The notes beneath the pieces were generated by a model. It was given only the letters and a program-made list of their open reading frames with translations, did no database searches and was not told the origin of the DNA. The position numbers were made by a program, and so were the translations under genes. 50,380 nt of DNA from Sulfurimonas sp. SAG-AH-194-C20. GTDB taxonomy: Bacteria > Campylobacterota > Campylobacteria > Campylobacterales > Sulfurimonadaceae. The stretch spans positions 1-50,380 of the forward strand of contig NZ_JAEMVD010000006.1 of the NCBI RefSeq assembly GCF_029215975.1, written 5' to 3'. The first letter of the stretch is position 1. Every line of letters starts with the position of its first letter. Positions 9,665-19,280 of the stretch are shown piece after piece.

Positions 9665-11269
9665 TTACTTCTCTTCTTTAGCTGCTTTGAGTGCATCTTT
9701 AGCATTTTTAAATTGTTGGTTCACAATAAACTGCTGTAAAATTGAGAAAAGATTGTTTACAAACCAGTAAAGGACTAAACCTGATGGAAAAGTTACAAAG
9801 AAAAATGTAAAAATTACAGGTAACCATTTCATAACTTTTTCTTGCATTGGATCGGTAAAATTGTTTGGAGTCATACGTTGTTGCAGAAACATTGATCCAC
9901 CCATAAGAATTGGCATTATATAGTATGGGTCCATACGTGAAAGGTCATTAATCCATAACATCCAAGGAGCACCCTGAAGTTCCACTGCATTTAAAAGAAC
10001 ACGGTAAATCGCGAAAAATACAGGAATTTGCATCAGCATTGGAAGGCAACCACCAAGAGGATTTGCACCATTCTTTTTATACATATCCATAGTCGCTTGG
10101 TTTAAACGCTGTGGGTCACCTTTGTATCTCTCTTTGAGTTCTTTTATTTTTGGTGCAAGATCTTTCATCTTCTGCATAGAAACCATACCTTTGTATGTTA
10201 ATGGGTATAGAACAAATCTAATGATAGCAGTAAGCGCAATAATAGACCATCCCCAGTTTCCAAAAATTCCATGTAACCATGAAAGTAGTGCGAAAAGTGG
10301 TTTTGATGCAAATGTAAACCAACCATATTCTATTGCATTTGTAAGTACAGGGTTAATAGACTCAAGTGTTTTATAGTTCTTCTCACCTATGTAGGCACTA
10401 AAGTTTAAGTTTTGAGTCCCATCAAAATATACTACAGGATTATCATCACGATCTCTTTCAACTACAATCGTTCTGTCTTTAGAGAGTCCGTACATAATAG
10501 TTGCAGTGTATTGATCAAATGCAGAAAGAAGTTCAACTCCTGAAAAAGATTGTCTCCCCTCGGCATCTCCATCAGCGATAATAGTTACGATTTCATCATC
10601 AGTATAAACCATAGCACCAACAACTGTCATCATCTGCTCATCTTCATTTACACGAGGACGTTGCCCCAAGTAAACGAAATAACGCTTATCTTCACTCAAA
10701 GAAATATCTACATCATAATGACCATCTTCGAAAAATGTTAACTTTTTACTTACTGTTAGTGATGAGAGTCTTTGAGTAAGTGTTACAGTTTTTGCACTAC
10801 CATCAACATTTATCTCATTTACATCTGTGGTATATGCCACAGAAGATGCTTCTTTATTTAAGTTCTCATCCATAAATCTAATATAAAGTGGTTTAGTTCC
10901 AGAAGAAGGAATAAGCTGTGCGTGATTATCTTCTTTATCTCTAAACTTCTCTTCGAGTAACTCTTTAGAAGAAATGCGCCCAAGTGTATCTAGCTTAAGT
11001 ATGAAGTTTTCATTTGTAACAGTTACAAGGTTACTTGAACTTGTTCTCTCGGCGGCCACTATACTATGTCCCGCTTGTGCTTCTACATTTATATTAGTAT
11101 CAACTCTACTTGCATCTCCAACATTACTGTTTTGTGCTACTTCAACTTTAGCATCTTGTGGTACTTCTGGCGTTACTGGTGGAAAAATTGCTGTATACCC
11201 TACGAAAAAAATTACTGATAATAGTACAGCTACTATTAATCTCTGATTTGGTGACATTTTGTCTAACAC
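9665..11269 (-). CDS. yidC: Membrane protein insertase YidC
   Basis: YidC inserts and folds inner-membrane proteins, alone or with SecYEG. The 534-residue length is that of Gram-negative YidC: an N-terminal signal-anchor (about residues 10-29), a large periplasmic P1 domain, then the conserved core beginning near WSIIALTAIIRFVLYPL, which holds the groove arginine, followed by a cytoplasmic helical hairpin and the remaining transmembrane segments. A short lysine-rich tail ends the protein. It starts four bases after the yidD stop, within the rpmH-mnmE block. Confidence 0.97.
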   Translation of the reverse strand: MLDKMSPNQRLIVAVLLSVIFFVGYTAIFPPVTPEVPQDAKVEVAQNSNVGDASRVDTNINVEAQAGHSIVAAERTSSSNLVTVTNENFILKLDTLGRISSKELLEEKFRDKEDNHAQLIPSSGTKPLYIRFMDENLNKEASSVAYTTDVNEINVDGSAKTVTLTQRLSSLTVSKKLTFFEDGHYDVDISLSEDKRYFVYLGQRPRVNEDEQMMTVVGAMVYTDDEIVTIIADGDAEGRQSFSGVELLSAFDQYTATIMYGLSKDRTIVVERDRDDNPVVYFDGTQNLNFSAYIGEKNYKTLESINPVLTNAIEYGWFTFASKPLFALLSWLHGIFGNWGWSIIALTAIIRFVLYPLTYKGMVSMQKMKDLAPKIKELKERYKGDPQRLNQATMDMYKKNGANPLGGCLPMLMQIPVFFAIYRVLLNAVELQGAPWMLWINDLSRMDPYYIMPILMGGSMFLQQRMTPNNFTDPMQEKVMKWLPVIFTFFFVTFPSGLVLYWFVNNLFSILQQFIVNQQFKNAKDALKAAKEEK

Positions 11270-11273
11270 TGGT

Positions 11274-11597
11274 TTACCCTTTATATGAAAAATTTTTTAT
11301 TATGTAATAACGGTTCGTTTTGTCTGGAACCAGCCAATATTTTATAGTTTCAACCTCTAATTTTACAGGTCTACATCGAAGGGTTTTGAGTAACGGATAC
11401 TCAATCCCTCCATCAAATAATTGATTACAACGTAGTATTCTAGTAAAAGAGTGGTAAAACGCACTTGAAATTGAGTTATTTGTGAAATGTAATCGTGCAT
11501 ATTCACTACAAGATGGGTAATATCGACATGATCCGAAGCCAATGAGTGTAAAAAACTTCTGATAAAGCCATAAAAGTTTAAGTAAAAGTTTTCGCAT
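11274..11597 (-). CDS. yidD: Membrane protein insertion efficiency factor YidD
   Basis: The 107-residue protein matches YidD, a small membrane-associated protein that helps YidC-dependent insertion. The family core is visible: a hydrophobic/amphipathic start, CRYYPSCSEYA at about residues 24-34, then RILRCNQLFDGGIEYPL, corresponding to the RLLRCNPFxxGGxDPV region of the family. The tail is longer than the shortest homologues. It overlaps the 3' end of rnpA by 20 bases in another frame, so its translation is probably coupled to rnpA. Confidence 0.94.
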   Translation of the reverse strand: MRKLLLKLLWLYQKFFTLIGFGSCRYYPSCSEYARLHFTNNSISSAFYHSFTRILRCNQLFDGGIEYPLLKTLRCRPVKLEVETIKYWLVPDKTNRYYIIKNFSYKG

Positions 11598-11916
11598 TTC
11601 TAAGTACTTTTATAAAATCATTTTGAAGTTTTTCATGAGATGAATCAAAGAGACCTACTTTTGCAACAAATACATAAGAGCCATCTTTGAGCTTTGGAGA
11701 GTATTCACGCCATAGTGCTCGCATACGACGTTTCGCTCGGTTACGCCGTACAGCATTTCCTAACTTTTTTGTCGCAGTAAAACCTACTTTGTGAGTTCCA
11801 TTTTGAGGAAGGAAGAAGAGGACAATACCGTTAGAGTGTTGATTCTTTCCTTTGTTATATACATATTGAAACTCTTTGTGGAGTTTCAGTGTGTAAAATC
11901 CGCCTAAACTGACAAT
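11578..11916 (-). CDS. rnpA: Ribonuclease P protein component, non-canonical start
   Basis: RnpA is the protein subunit of RNase P, which trims 5' leaders from pre-tRNA. The frame contains the family's central RNR signature ([14 protein letters not shown]) preceded by [10 protein letters not shown], and an N-terminal [12 protein letters not shown] like other RnpA proteins. There is no ATG, GTG or TTG in the frame before the middle of the protein. I chose ATT at 11916 because it gives 112 residues and an N-terminus aligning in length with other RnpA proteins; the alternative is CTG at 11889 behind AGGCGG. A stop lies two codons upstream of the ATT. It overlaps rpmH by 13 bases (with ATT) and yidD by 20. 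Confidence 0.9.
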   Translation of the reverse strand: MVSLGGFYTLKLHKEFQYVYNKGKNQHSNGIVLFFLPQNGTHKVGFTATKKLGNAVRRNRAKRRMRALWREYSPKLKDGSYVFVAKVGLFDSSHEKLQNDFIKVLRNAKTFT

Positions 11917-12038
11917 CTTTTACGACCTTTAGCTCTACGACGGTTTAAAACTCTACGACCGTTCTTAGTAGCCATACGTGCTCTAAAACCGTGAGTTCTT
12001 TTTCTTGGTGTTGAATGGGGTTGGTATGTTCTTTTCAT
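11904..12038 (-). CDS. rpmH: 50S ribosomal protein L34
   Basis: The 44-residue product opens [18 protein letters not shown] and continues with [12 protein letters not shown] and a basic [12 protein letters not shown] tail, which is a complete and typical L34. It is the first gene of the rpmH-rnpA-yidD-yidC-jag-mnmE series. An AAGGA ribosome site lies just upstream of ATG 12038, and an AT-rich promoter region (TATTAT on the minus strand) separates it from clpB. The gene is too short for many ORF callers. Confidence 0.97.
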   Translation of the reverse strand: MKRTYQPHSTPRKRTHGFRARMATKNGRRVLNRRRAKGRKRLSV

Positions 12039-12074
12039 GACATATCCTTATATAAAATTAAGTTCGAAATAATA

Positions 12075-12103
12075 CAAAAAATTTACTTAAAGTGTTGTTA
12101 AGT
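12075..12103 (-). terminator. Probable intrinsic terminator of clpB
   Basis: Reading on the minus strand, ACTTAA, a seven-base loop and TTAAGT form a weak 6-bp stem that includes the clpB stop codon, followed by AAATTTTTTG. The U-run is good but the stem is AT-rich, so strength is doubtful. Confidence 0.45.
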
Positions 12104-14677
12104 GACAAGAACTTCTATCTCTTCACCTGTTTTTACAAACTCTACATTTGATCCTTCAACAACTTCTCCCCCTAAAATCAAGTCAGCTAATTTGTCCTCA
12201 ACTATCTCATATAGGGCACGTTTAAGAGGTCTAGCACCATACACAGGATCAAATCCTGCCTCAGCTATATACTCTTTTGCCTGAGAACTTAGAGAAAGTG
12301 TAATATCTCTGTCTTTGACTTTTTTTACTATATCTTCAAAGAAAATATCAACAATTCCAACAATATCTTCTTGACCAAGCGCATTAAAAATCACTACATC
12401 ATCAAGTCTATTTAAAAATTCAGGCTTAAATGCTTGCTTTAATTCATTCATAACCATCTCATCAAGCTCTTTACTTGGCTCATTTGCAATTATCTTGTCA
12501 CTTGCAAGATTTGATGTGAGTATGATAATAGTGTTTGAGAAGTCAACTGTTACACCTTTGTTGTCTGTCAAACGTCCATCATCTAAAACTTGAAGTAAAA
12601 TGTTAAAAACATCAGGATGTGCTTTTTCTACCTCATCAAAAAGAATGACTGAGTAAGGTTTTCTTCGTACAGCTTCTGTCAGTTGTCCACCCTCATCATA
12701 GCCTACATAACCAGGAGCAGCACCTACTAAACGCGATACTGAATGTTTTTCCATATACTCACTCATATCAATACGGATAAGAGCATCTTGGCTATCAAAC
12801 AAAAACTGTGCTAGTGTTTTTGCAGTCTGAGTTTTACCCACACCCGTAGGTCCTAGAAAAAGAAAACTACCAATAGGCGAGTTCTCATCACTTAAACCTG
12901 CTTTGTTGCGTTTAATAGCGCGAGAGACGGCATGAGTCGCCTTAGACTGACCAATAACTGTTTTGTTTAACTCATCTTCTACATGGAGTATCTTTGTCTG
13001 CTCTGATTGAAGCATTTTACTTACTGGTATATGTGTCCATCGTGACACTACACCCGCGATTGAGTCTTCATCTACACTGTTTTTAAGAAGAGTTCCCTCC
13101 GCTTGTAGTCTATCCCAGTTCTCATTTATAGTTTTTTCTTCTTCTAAAAGTTTTGGAATATCTCCATACTCAATCTCTGCTGCTTTGTTAAAGTCACTAG
13201 AACTTTTTGCAAGCTCTGCTTCTCTGCGTTTACTCTCTATCTCACCTTTTATAAAAGATATTTTCTCAAAAACTTCTTTTTCTGTTTCAAACTGTGAAGT
13301 AAGTTTTTGCACCTCTTCACTAACATCTGCTAACTCTTTTTCTATCTCAAGTAGACGTTTCTCATTAGCAGGAGTCTTCTCCATCTTGAGTGCTTCTTTT
13401 TCTACCATCAGTTCAGAGTGCTGACGTTTTGCACGGCTTAATACTGTAGGTTCTGATTCTATTTGCATTTTTAGTTCAGCTGCTGCTTCATCTATAAGGT
13501 CTATTGCCTTATCTGGTAAAAATCTATCTGCAATATATCTATCACTTAGTTTAGCAGCGGCAACAAGTGCACTATCAGTTATTGTAACATTATGGTGAGT
13601 TTCTAAACGCTCTTTTATCCCACGAAGTATCTGAAGCGACTGATTTACAGTAGGCTCATCAAGGTTAATAGGTAAAAAACGACGCTGAAGAGCTGTATCT
13701 TTTTCAAAATACTTTCTATACTCTTTAAGTGTAGTAGCTCCTATTGTATTTAACTCACCGCGAGCAAGTGCTGGTTTTAGAATATTTGCAGCATCCATAC
13801 CACCCTCGCCTGCTCCCGCACCAACGATAGTATGAATCTCATCAATAAAAAGAATAATTTTACCATTCTCTTTTACTTCTTCTATAACAGCTTTGAGTCT
13901 ATCTTCAAACTCTCCCCTGTACTTTGCTCCGGCTATTAAAGCACTCATATCAAGTGCTATTACTCGTTTGTTTTGCAAAGAAGTTGGAACATCACCTGCA
14001 TGAATCTTTTGTGCAAGACCTTCGACCAAAGCTGTTTTACCAACACCAGGTTCACCTAAAAGTAAGGGATTATTTTTTGTTTTACGGATGAGAATCTGCA
14101 TCATGCGAGTTATCTCTTCATCTCGTCCTATCACAGGTGAGAGTTTTCCCTCTGCTGCCTCACTTGTTAAGTCTATTCCATACTTAGAGAGTGAGTCTAA
14201 TGTTTCATCTGCACTTTGAGAGTCAATTTTTACACCACCACGAGATGCTTCTATATTTTTACTAAGTTCAAGCATATCTATGTACTTAGGAAGTATGCTC
14301 GAATAAGGCTCAGAATTTAGATTTGCTAAAACATAGGTATCAACAGCTAAAAATGAGTCTCCATTTTGTGCCATTAGTCCAGCACCTTTTTCCAATGTCT
14401 CTACAAAATCTTTAGAGAGTTTTATGCTCTCTTTTGTAACTGATGAAGATTTTGGTAGTTTCTCCGTTAGACTTTTTATATCTAACTCCATTGCTATCTT
14501 ATCCACATTCATTTTTCTCAACATCTGATTTAAAATAGAATCAGAGTTTGTAAGTAGTGCCCATAAAAAGTGTCCACTCTTTACCTCTTGGTTTTTGTTA
14601 TGAAGTGCTAATGATATTGCACTCTCAATTGCCTGTGTTAAATTATGTGTTAGTTTTTCAAAAATATTATTATTCAT
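12098..14677 (-). CDS. clpB: ClpB protein disaggregase
   Basis: ClpB is a hexameric AAA+ chaperone that works with DnaK to pull proteins out of aggregates. All 859 residues of the standard layout are present: a Clp N domain with two repeats, AAA domain 1 with Walker A GEPGVGKT near residue 205 and Walker [10 protein letters not shown], the long coiled-coil middle domain (about 410-525) that distinguishes ClpB from ClpA/C, AAA domain 2 with Walker A GPTGVGKT near residue 605, and the D2 small domain. It has an AAGGAGATACAA ribosome site. No HrcA/CIRCE or HAIR sequence was recognised upstream. Confidence 0.97.
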   Translation of the reverse strand: MNNNIFEKLTHNLTQAIESAISLALHNKNQEVKSGHFLWALLTNSDSILNQMLRKMNVDKIAMELDIKSLTEKLPKSSSVTKESIKLSKDFVETLEKGAGLMAQNGDSFLAVDTYVLANLNSEPYSSILPKYIDMLELSKNIEASRGGVKIDSQSADETLDSLSKYGIDLTSEAAEGKLSPVIGRDEEITRMMQILIRKTKNNPLLLGEPGVGKTALVEGLAQKIHAGDVPTSLQNKRVIALDMSALIAGAKYRGEFEDRLKAVIEEVKENGKIILFIDEIHTIVGAGAGEGGMDAANILKPALARGELNTIGATTLKEYRKYFEKDTALQRRFLPINLDEPTVNQSLQILRGIKERLETHHNVTITDSALVAAAKLSDRYIADRFLPDKAIDLIDEAAAELKMQIESEPTVLSRAKRQHSELMVEKEALKMEKTPANEKRLLEIEKELADVSEEVQKLTSQFETEKEVFEKISFIKGEIESKRREAELAKSSSDFNKAAEIEYGDIPKLLEEEKTINENWDRLQAEGTLLKNSVDEDSIAGVVSRWTHIPVSKMLQSEQTKILHVEDELNKTVIGQSKATHAVSRAIKRNKAGLSDENSPIGSFLFLGPTGVGKTQTAKTLAQFLFDSQDALIRIDMSEYMEKHSVSRLVGAAPGYVGYDEGGQLTEAVRRKPYSVILFDEVEKAHPDVFNILLQVLDDGRLTDNKGVTVDFSNTIIILTSNLASDKIIANEPSKELDEMVMNELKQAFKPEFLNRLDDVVIFNALGQEDIVGIVDIFFEDIVKKVKDRDITLSLSSQAKEYIAEAGFDPVYGARPLKRALYEIVEDKLADLILGGEVVEGSNVEFVKTGEEIEVLVT

Positions 14678-14813
14678 TTGTATCTCCTTTTTGTATTTCT
14701 AATTATATCAAGTTGAGTCACTCTTTGTCAAGTTAGTTATGTAATTACATTCATATCTAGCTTTTATAAATTTCTTACTATTATTTCACTATAATTTCAT
14801 CAAAGGATTGTAT

Positions 14814-15494
14814 ATGCCAACTGTTTTAGAAGTTTTAAAAAATCGTTCTTCAAAAAGAGCGTACAACGATAAGAAAATACCTCAAGAAACATTAGAAGAA
14901 ATACTTACAGCTGCGGGGATGACACCAAGTGGAGCGAATATGCAACCGTGGGTGACATATGCTGTAAGTAATGCTGAAACGCTCAAGCGTGTTGGTGATG
15001 CAGTTATCACTAAAATGGATGAGGGCATAACAAACGATCAGTTTATACAGTACTATCCTGTAAAATGGACAAATCCTTATAAAAAGCGTCGAATTGTTAC
15101 AGGTTCAGGTCTTTACAAACTTATGGAAGTTGATAGAAAAGATAATGACACTCGTATAGAGATGTGGAAAGACAATTTTCGATGGTTTGGTGCGCAGACT
15201 GTAATTTTTGTGTTTACAAATAAGGCAAATATTGATGGTTCTCAAGGAGCACTTATAGATTGTGGTGCTTATATGCAAAGTATTATGCTTGCAGCTCAAG
15301 AGTTTGGCATAGACTCTTGTCCTCAAGGCTCGACTACTGAGTTTGGTAGAGTTGTTGCGGCGGCACTTGAAGTTCCAGATAATTTAGCGCTTCTTTATAG
15401 TGTAGTTCTTGGCTACTCTGATAAAGATGCGAAGATAAACTCTTACCAACCAAAACGTGTAGAGTTAAATGAGTCTGTTACTTTTATAGACTAG
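14814..15494 (+). CDS. Nitroreductase-family flavoprotein
   Basis: The 226-residue protein belongs to the NAD(P)H-dependent nitroreductase family, FMN enzymes that reduce nitro compounds, quinones or flavins. The N-terminal FMN-phosphate motif is visible as RSSKRAYNDKKIP, with TPSGANMQPW following and a GxCPQGS-like segment (SCPQGSTTEFG) in the C-terminal half; VVLGYSD ends the fold. I place the start at ATG 14814, preceded by AAAGGA at proper spacing, rather than TTG 14808. The physiological substrate cannot be told from sequence. Its end overlaps the convergent PLP-enzyme gene by four bases. Confidence 0.87.
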   Translation: MPTVLEVLKNRSSKRAYNDKKIPQETLEEILTAAGMTPSGANMQPWVTYAVSNAETLKRVGDAVITKMDEGITNDQFIQYYPVKWTNPYKKRRIVTGSGLYKLMEVDRKDNDTRIEMWKDNFRWFGAQTVIFVFTNKANIDGSQGALIDCGAYMQSIMLAAQEFGIDSCPQGSTTEFGRVVAAALEVPDNLALLYSVVLGYSDKDAKINSYQPKRVELNESVTFID

Positions 15495-16357
15495 TGTCTG
15501 CGTTTATAGCGCTCAAGCATACTTGCATTTCCACTCAACCCTCCACTATGTACATACAGAACACTCTCTTTAGTCTGAGCTAAGAGAGTCAACCACATAG
15601 CAGGGGCATACAAGAGGTCAAACTTCACACCACTTCGCTCTAACTTTTCATATATCTCCAAAAACTCATCATATAGTTTAGCAAAATGGTACTTTTTTTT
15701 AGACTCTAAAATGATTAAGTTACTCGGAATTTCGTCTAAAGCTTGCATCTGCTCTTTTAAATAACTAACACTTCCTATGCATGGAGTTGTATAAATGGTG
15801 TACTCGGGTAGAGAGAGTGCAAGGTAAAGTGCAGTAGTTCCTGTTCCTGAAGGTGTAGCAATAGCTTTAATCTCTGAGAACTCTTCAAGTTTGAATTGCT
15901 CTCTCAACTCACTTGCTAAGACTTCTAAGCCTTCTCGTGCCTTAACATCTGCTCCACCTTGGTCTATAAGTAAAGTTTTTTCATCTAAGTTTAAACGCAG
16001 CCCCGATACATACTCTTTATATAAGTCATTTTCTAGCTCTACTATCTTCATTCCAAGAGAGAGTGCATCATAATAGTTTCCAACTTTTTGTGTTTTTATT
16101 ACAGGTGTGATTTTTTTTGTGTAGTAGATAAACTCCCACTCTTTCTTTTTACAAATTGCTGTAAGTGCGAGCATTGCGTTTGATTGAGTACCACCATAAG
16201 AGATAACTTTCGTAAAAGTATTTTTGGGAGTTTGAAGAAGAGCATAGAGTTTTCTATATTTATTTCCAGAGAGATAAGGGTCTATAGTCTCATCTCTCTT
16301 TATATAAAAATCTCGTCCATCTAGAGTAATTTTAGAGATGGGGGAGAGTATAAACAA
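15491..16357 (-). CDS. PLP-dependent ACC deaminase / D-cysteine desulfhydrase-like enzyme
   Basis: This 288-residue protein has the fold type II PLP architecture. The PLP lysine is in GNKYRK (about residues 31-36), preceded by IKRDETIDPYLS, and the SYGGTQSNA segment resembles the asparagine loop that binds the substrate. TPSGTGTTALY is the phosphate-binding loop. Family members either deaminate 1-aminocyclopropane-1-carboxylate or release sulfide from D-cysteine; in a bacterium of this type D-cysteine desulfhydrase is the likelier activity, but this is inference. The start is TTG 16357 with no clear ribosome site. It is shorter than typical (about 330 residues). Confidence 0.82.
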   Translation of the reverse strand: MFILSPISKITLDGRDFYIKRDETIDPYLSGNKYRKLYALLQTPKNTFTKVISYGGTQSNAMLALTAICKKKEWEFIYYTKKITPVIKTQKVGNYYDALSLGMKIVELENDLYKEYVSGLRLNLDEKTLLIDQGGADVKAREGLEVLASELREQFKLEEFSEIKAIATPSGTGTTALYLALSLPEYTIYTTPCIGSVSYLKEQMQALDEIPSNLIILESKKKYHFAKLYDEFLEIYEKLERSGVKFDLLYAPAMWLTLLAQTKESVLYVHSGGLSGNASMLERYKRRH

Positions 16358-16367
16358 AGGAGGATAA

Positions 16368-17198
16368 CTATTTAATTACAGCTTTTTTCTGAAGTCCTTG
16401 CATCTTTTCTTGCATCTCTGATTTGAATTTTTCCATCTTTAAACGCTGCTCTATAATCGACTTCACTTCTTTAAAACTTCTTGTAGCTTTTTCTTTTTTC
16501 TCTTGAAGATATATAACATGATATCCAAACTGAGTCTTTACAGGTTCCATAGTAACAGTACCAACTTTCATACTAAATACTTTATCGTTAAACTCAGGTA
16601 CCATCTGTCCTTGAGCAAAGAAACCTAAGTCTCCACCTTTTGGTCCACTAGGTCCTGTTGACTTACTCTTTGCAAGTTCTTCAAATTTTGTTAATAGTTT
16701 TTGACCACTTAAAGGTTTTAACTCATTTATAATAGCTTTTGCATCTGCTTCTTCTTTTACTAATATATGACGAGCACGAACTGCCTCTTTTTGGTTGTAT
16801 TCTAGTTTATTTTTATTGTAGTAGTCTTTGAGTGTTGCCTCAGAAATCTTAATACCATCAACAACTTTTTTTTGCCATACTTGAATAGCAAGTTCTTTTT
16901 TCATACGCTCTTCAAGTTTTTTATATTCTATTTTATACTCTTTGGTTTTTAAAATACCTGTTTTTTGTGCATCATCATAGATAAGTTCTTTACCTATGAG
17001 TTGCTGGAGTACTTGCTGTCTAAAAGCAGCTTGCTTTTCAGCAGGAACTTGATTGAATCTTCCTTGAGTCGCATTCATAAGTTCCATATCAACTTCTTGT
17101 TGTGTAATCGCTTTTCCATTTACGGTTACAAGAGTATTAGCGGAGGCAATAACTCCTGTCATCAACACCACAGATAAAAGTTTTTTAGTCAGTTTCAT
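16368..17198 (-). CDS. Periplasmic parvulin-type peptidyl-prolyl isomerase (PEB4-like)
   Basis: The 276-residue protein has a Sec signal peptide (KKLLSVVLMTGVIASA), a SurA-like N-terminal helical region and a PpiC/parvulin domain at about 140-245, with RHILVK, GPKGGDLGFF and QFGYHVIYL. It resembles Campylobacter PEB4, a SurA-like periplasmic chaperone for outer-membrane proteins. In Campylobacter the order nth-peb4-fba is conserved; here nth (19281) and fba (21388) are close but separated, which fits a loosened version of that cluster. The downstream PLP-enzyme gene begins within 11 bases. Confidence 0.9.
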   Translation of the reverse strand: MKLTKKLLSVVLMTGVIASANTLVTVNGKAITQQEVDMELMNATQGRFNQVPAEKQAAFRQQVLQQLIGKELIYDDAQKTGILKTKEYKIEYKKLEERMKKELAIQVWQKKVVDGIKISEATLKDYYNKNKLEYNQKEAVRARHILVKEEADAKAIINELKPLSGQKLLTKFEELAKSKSTGPSGPKGGDLGFFAQGQMVPEFNDKVFSMKVGTVTMEPVKTQFGYHVIYLQEKKEKATRSFKEVKSIIEQRLKMEKFKSEMQEKMQGLQKKAVIK

Positions 17199-17262
17199 TC
17201 ATATTCCTTTGTTTTATGCCAATAAGTTTAATATGAATTAATTAATAGTTATTAAACAGTAA

Positions 17263-19215
17263 TTATTCTGAAGTGTTTTTTAGATACTTACTGAGCATGA
17301 AGTTTAAGTGTTCTCGAGTTAGCGGCTTAGCCATATAATCATCAAGCCCATTCTCAATAAGCATCTCCTTATCACCTTCCATAGCCATAGCAGTCAATGC
17401 TACAATAGGTGTTAATTTATTCATATTCATACTTTCTTTAATTTCTTTTGTCGCTTCAATTCCATTTTTTTCCGGCATATCAATATCCATAAAAATAATA
17501 TCAAATTTATTTTTACTACACTGATAAACAGCTTCAATACCATTAGATGCAGTCGAAACAGAAATATCATAACCTTCTAAGAGTATCTGAATAAGTCTCT
17601 GGTTAATTAAGTTGTCCTCAACTACAAGGGCATTAACCTTTTCTTTAATTTCAACAGACTTTTTACTCTTATCAGCGATAACCATAGCATTTGCTGAATA
17701 CAAATGTTTTGCAACATCGCTAGGAAGAAGAGGTTTTCTAATAACCTCAGTTACTATATGATTTAATTTTGTTTGTAGCTTTTCGTTTTCTCCAAGTAGC
17801 AAGATAATTGGCACTTTTTTAGAGTATGAACCTAACTCTAACATCCACGAAGAATCTTTTTGATTAGCTACAACATATAGAGTGTCTATTCCATCATAGA
17901 CATTTTTATCAAGTTGATTTGACTTGACAACATCTAATGCAAATGAACGAAGATATATAGTTAAGAAGTTTGCTTCTTCAACTTTCTTTTGGTCAAGTAA
18001 AAGAACTTTTACTCTGCGTTTAGGCATCATTTTATAGTTTTGCCCTTTTGCAGCTTTAAAATCAAGTACAAAATTCACATAAGTTCCTTCGCCCTCTTTT
18101 GATTTTATACGAAGATCAGAACCGAAGAGTTCAACTAAACCATGCGATAGTGCTAGTCCAACGCCTAATCTTTCATCTGCATGTGCACCGGCTGTAAAAG
18201 GCTCATTAATAAGTGCTATTTGTTCTAAAGAGATTCCTTTACCATTGTCCCTTACACCAAAGCCAATACTACAATCACCATTCTTCAAACGCTTTAGTAG
18301 CTTAACTTCAATAATAACCTTACCACCTTTAGGTGTAAATTTAATGGCATTTTGGATTAGTGAAAACATAATTTGATTGATTTTTTTTGCATCAGTAGAG
18401 AGTTCTTGTGGAAGTTTTGGATCTATAAATGTAAGTACTTTTATTCCCTTTTCTGTTCCACTCTGATAAAAAGTATAGGCTAATTTTTCCATCTCTAGTA
18501 AAATGTTAAATTCATATGAATCAATTTCTAAACGACCACCTTGAAGTTGAGATAATTCTAGCAGTGTTTCTATATTATCCATTAAGTTTTTAGAGGACTT
18601 ACTTATCATGCTTATATATTCTGTTTGATTTTTATCTAAGGGAGTCTGTCCAAACAACTCAATAAAACCTAGGATGCCATTCATCGGAGTACGAAATTCA
18701 TGTCCAATATTGGCTAAAAAACGAGTCTTTAATTTTTCAACTTCTAAGGTTTTCAATTCAGCATTATGCAATGGCGTAACATCCTCAAGTTCTAAAATAT
18801 AAAAATTTTTATTTGAACTAGAACTATAACATTTAGCATTTATAATAGAAACGGCACCTCTCTCCCCTGCAATACTAACTCGGTACCCTGAGCTTTGATA
18901 TTTTTTTATATAATCCAACCAAGACTTATCAGATTCGGTAAATATCTCTTCACTTTCACTTAAAAACAGATCTCGTACACTGTCATTTTGTGATATAAAT
19001 TCATCAATGTTTTTATACTTCATTATTTCAAAAAAAGTTTTATTTGCACCTATCCAGCCTTGACCTTGAAAAAAGTATAGTATCATTGACTTAGAATTAT
19101 CAACAATACTTGAGTAGAATGTACTATCTAAATACTGTTCAAATAAAAGTTTAGTATCTTGAACCTTAGGTTGGGGAGTTGTTGACTTTGATGAAAATAG
19201 TGAAAATATACCCAT
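17263..19215 (-). CDS. Hybrid sensor histidine kinase with C-terminal receiver
   Basis: The 650-residue protein has no clear membrane segment and probably senses a cytoplasmic cue. A PAS-like region covers about residues 35-150. The HisKA domain has phospho-His172 in ANIGHEFRTPMNG; the ATPase domain has an N-box asparagine at 289, DNGKG at 323-327 and GVGLAL at 351-356. Residues about 400-508 look like a receiver fold that has lost its acidic pair and phospho-Asp. The final receiver is intact: E533/D534, phospho-Asp577 in FMDIDMP, T608 and K630. No cognate response regulator gene is adjacent. The hybrid layout is common in signalling to c-di-GMP or taxis, but the output here is unknown. Confidence 0.92.
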   Translation of the reverse strand: MGIFSLFSSKSTTPQPKVQDTKLLFEQYLDSTFYSSIVDNSKSMILYFFQGQGWIGANKTFFEIMKYKNIDEFISQNDSVRDLFLSESEEIFTESDKSWLDYIKKYQSSGYRVSIAGERGAVSIINAKCYSSSSNKNFYILELEDVTPLHNAELKTLEVEKLKTRFLANIGHEFRTPMNGILGFIELFGQTPLDKNQTEYISMISKSSKNLMDNIETLLELSQLQGGRLEIDSYEFNILLEMEKLAYTFYQSGTEKGIKVLTFIDPKLPQELSTDAKKINQIMFSLIQNAIKFTPKGGKVIIEVKLLKRLKNGDCSIGFGVRDNGKGISLEQIALINEPFTAGAHADERLGVGLALSHGLVELFGSDLRIKSKEGEGTYVNFVLDFKAAKGQNYKMMPKRRVKVLLLDQKKVEEANFLTIYLRSFALDVVKSNQLDKNVYDGIDTLYVVANQKDSSWMLELGSYSKKVPIILLLGENEKLQTKLNHIVTEVIRKPLLPSDVAKHLYSANAMVIADKSKKSVEIKEKVNALVVEDNLINQRLIQILLEGYDISVSTASNGIEAVYQCSKNKFDIIFMDIDMPEKNGIEATKEIKESMNMNKLTPIVALTAMAMEGDKEMLIENGLDDYMAKPLTREHLNFMLSKYLKNTSE

Positions 19216-19268
19216 TTGTATTCCTTTAATTTCAATATAATTTTAGTTGATTATATCATAAACAATGC

Positions 19269-19274
19269 TAGAAT
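19269..19274 (+). promoter_or_regulatory. Probable -10 box of nth (leaderless arrangement)
   Basis: TAGAAT, preceded by TGC, ends six bases before the nth ATG and no Shine-Dalgarno sequence intervenes, so transcription would start at the A of the start codon under usual spacing. Confidence 0.45.
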
Positions 19275-19280
19275 AGCGTT

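Noticed and set aside
11578-12097. oriC and dnaA near rpmH
   Set aside because: rpmH-rnpA often neighbours dnaA and the origin, but here the upstream gene is clpB and no cluster of TTATCCACA-type boxes is seen in the 59-base spacer. In Campylobacterota the origin is generally elsewhere.
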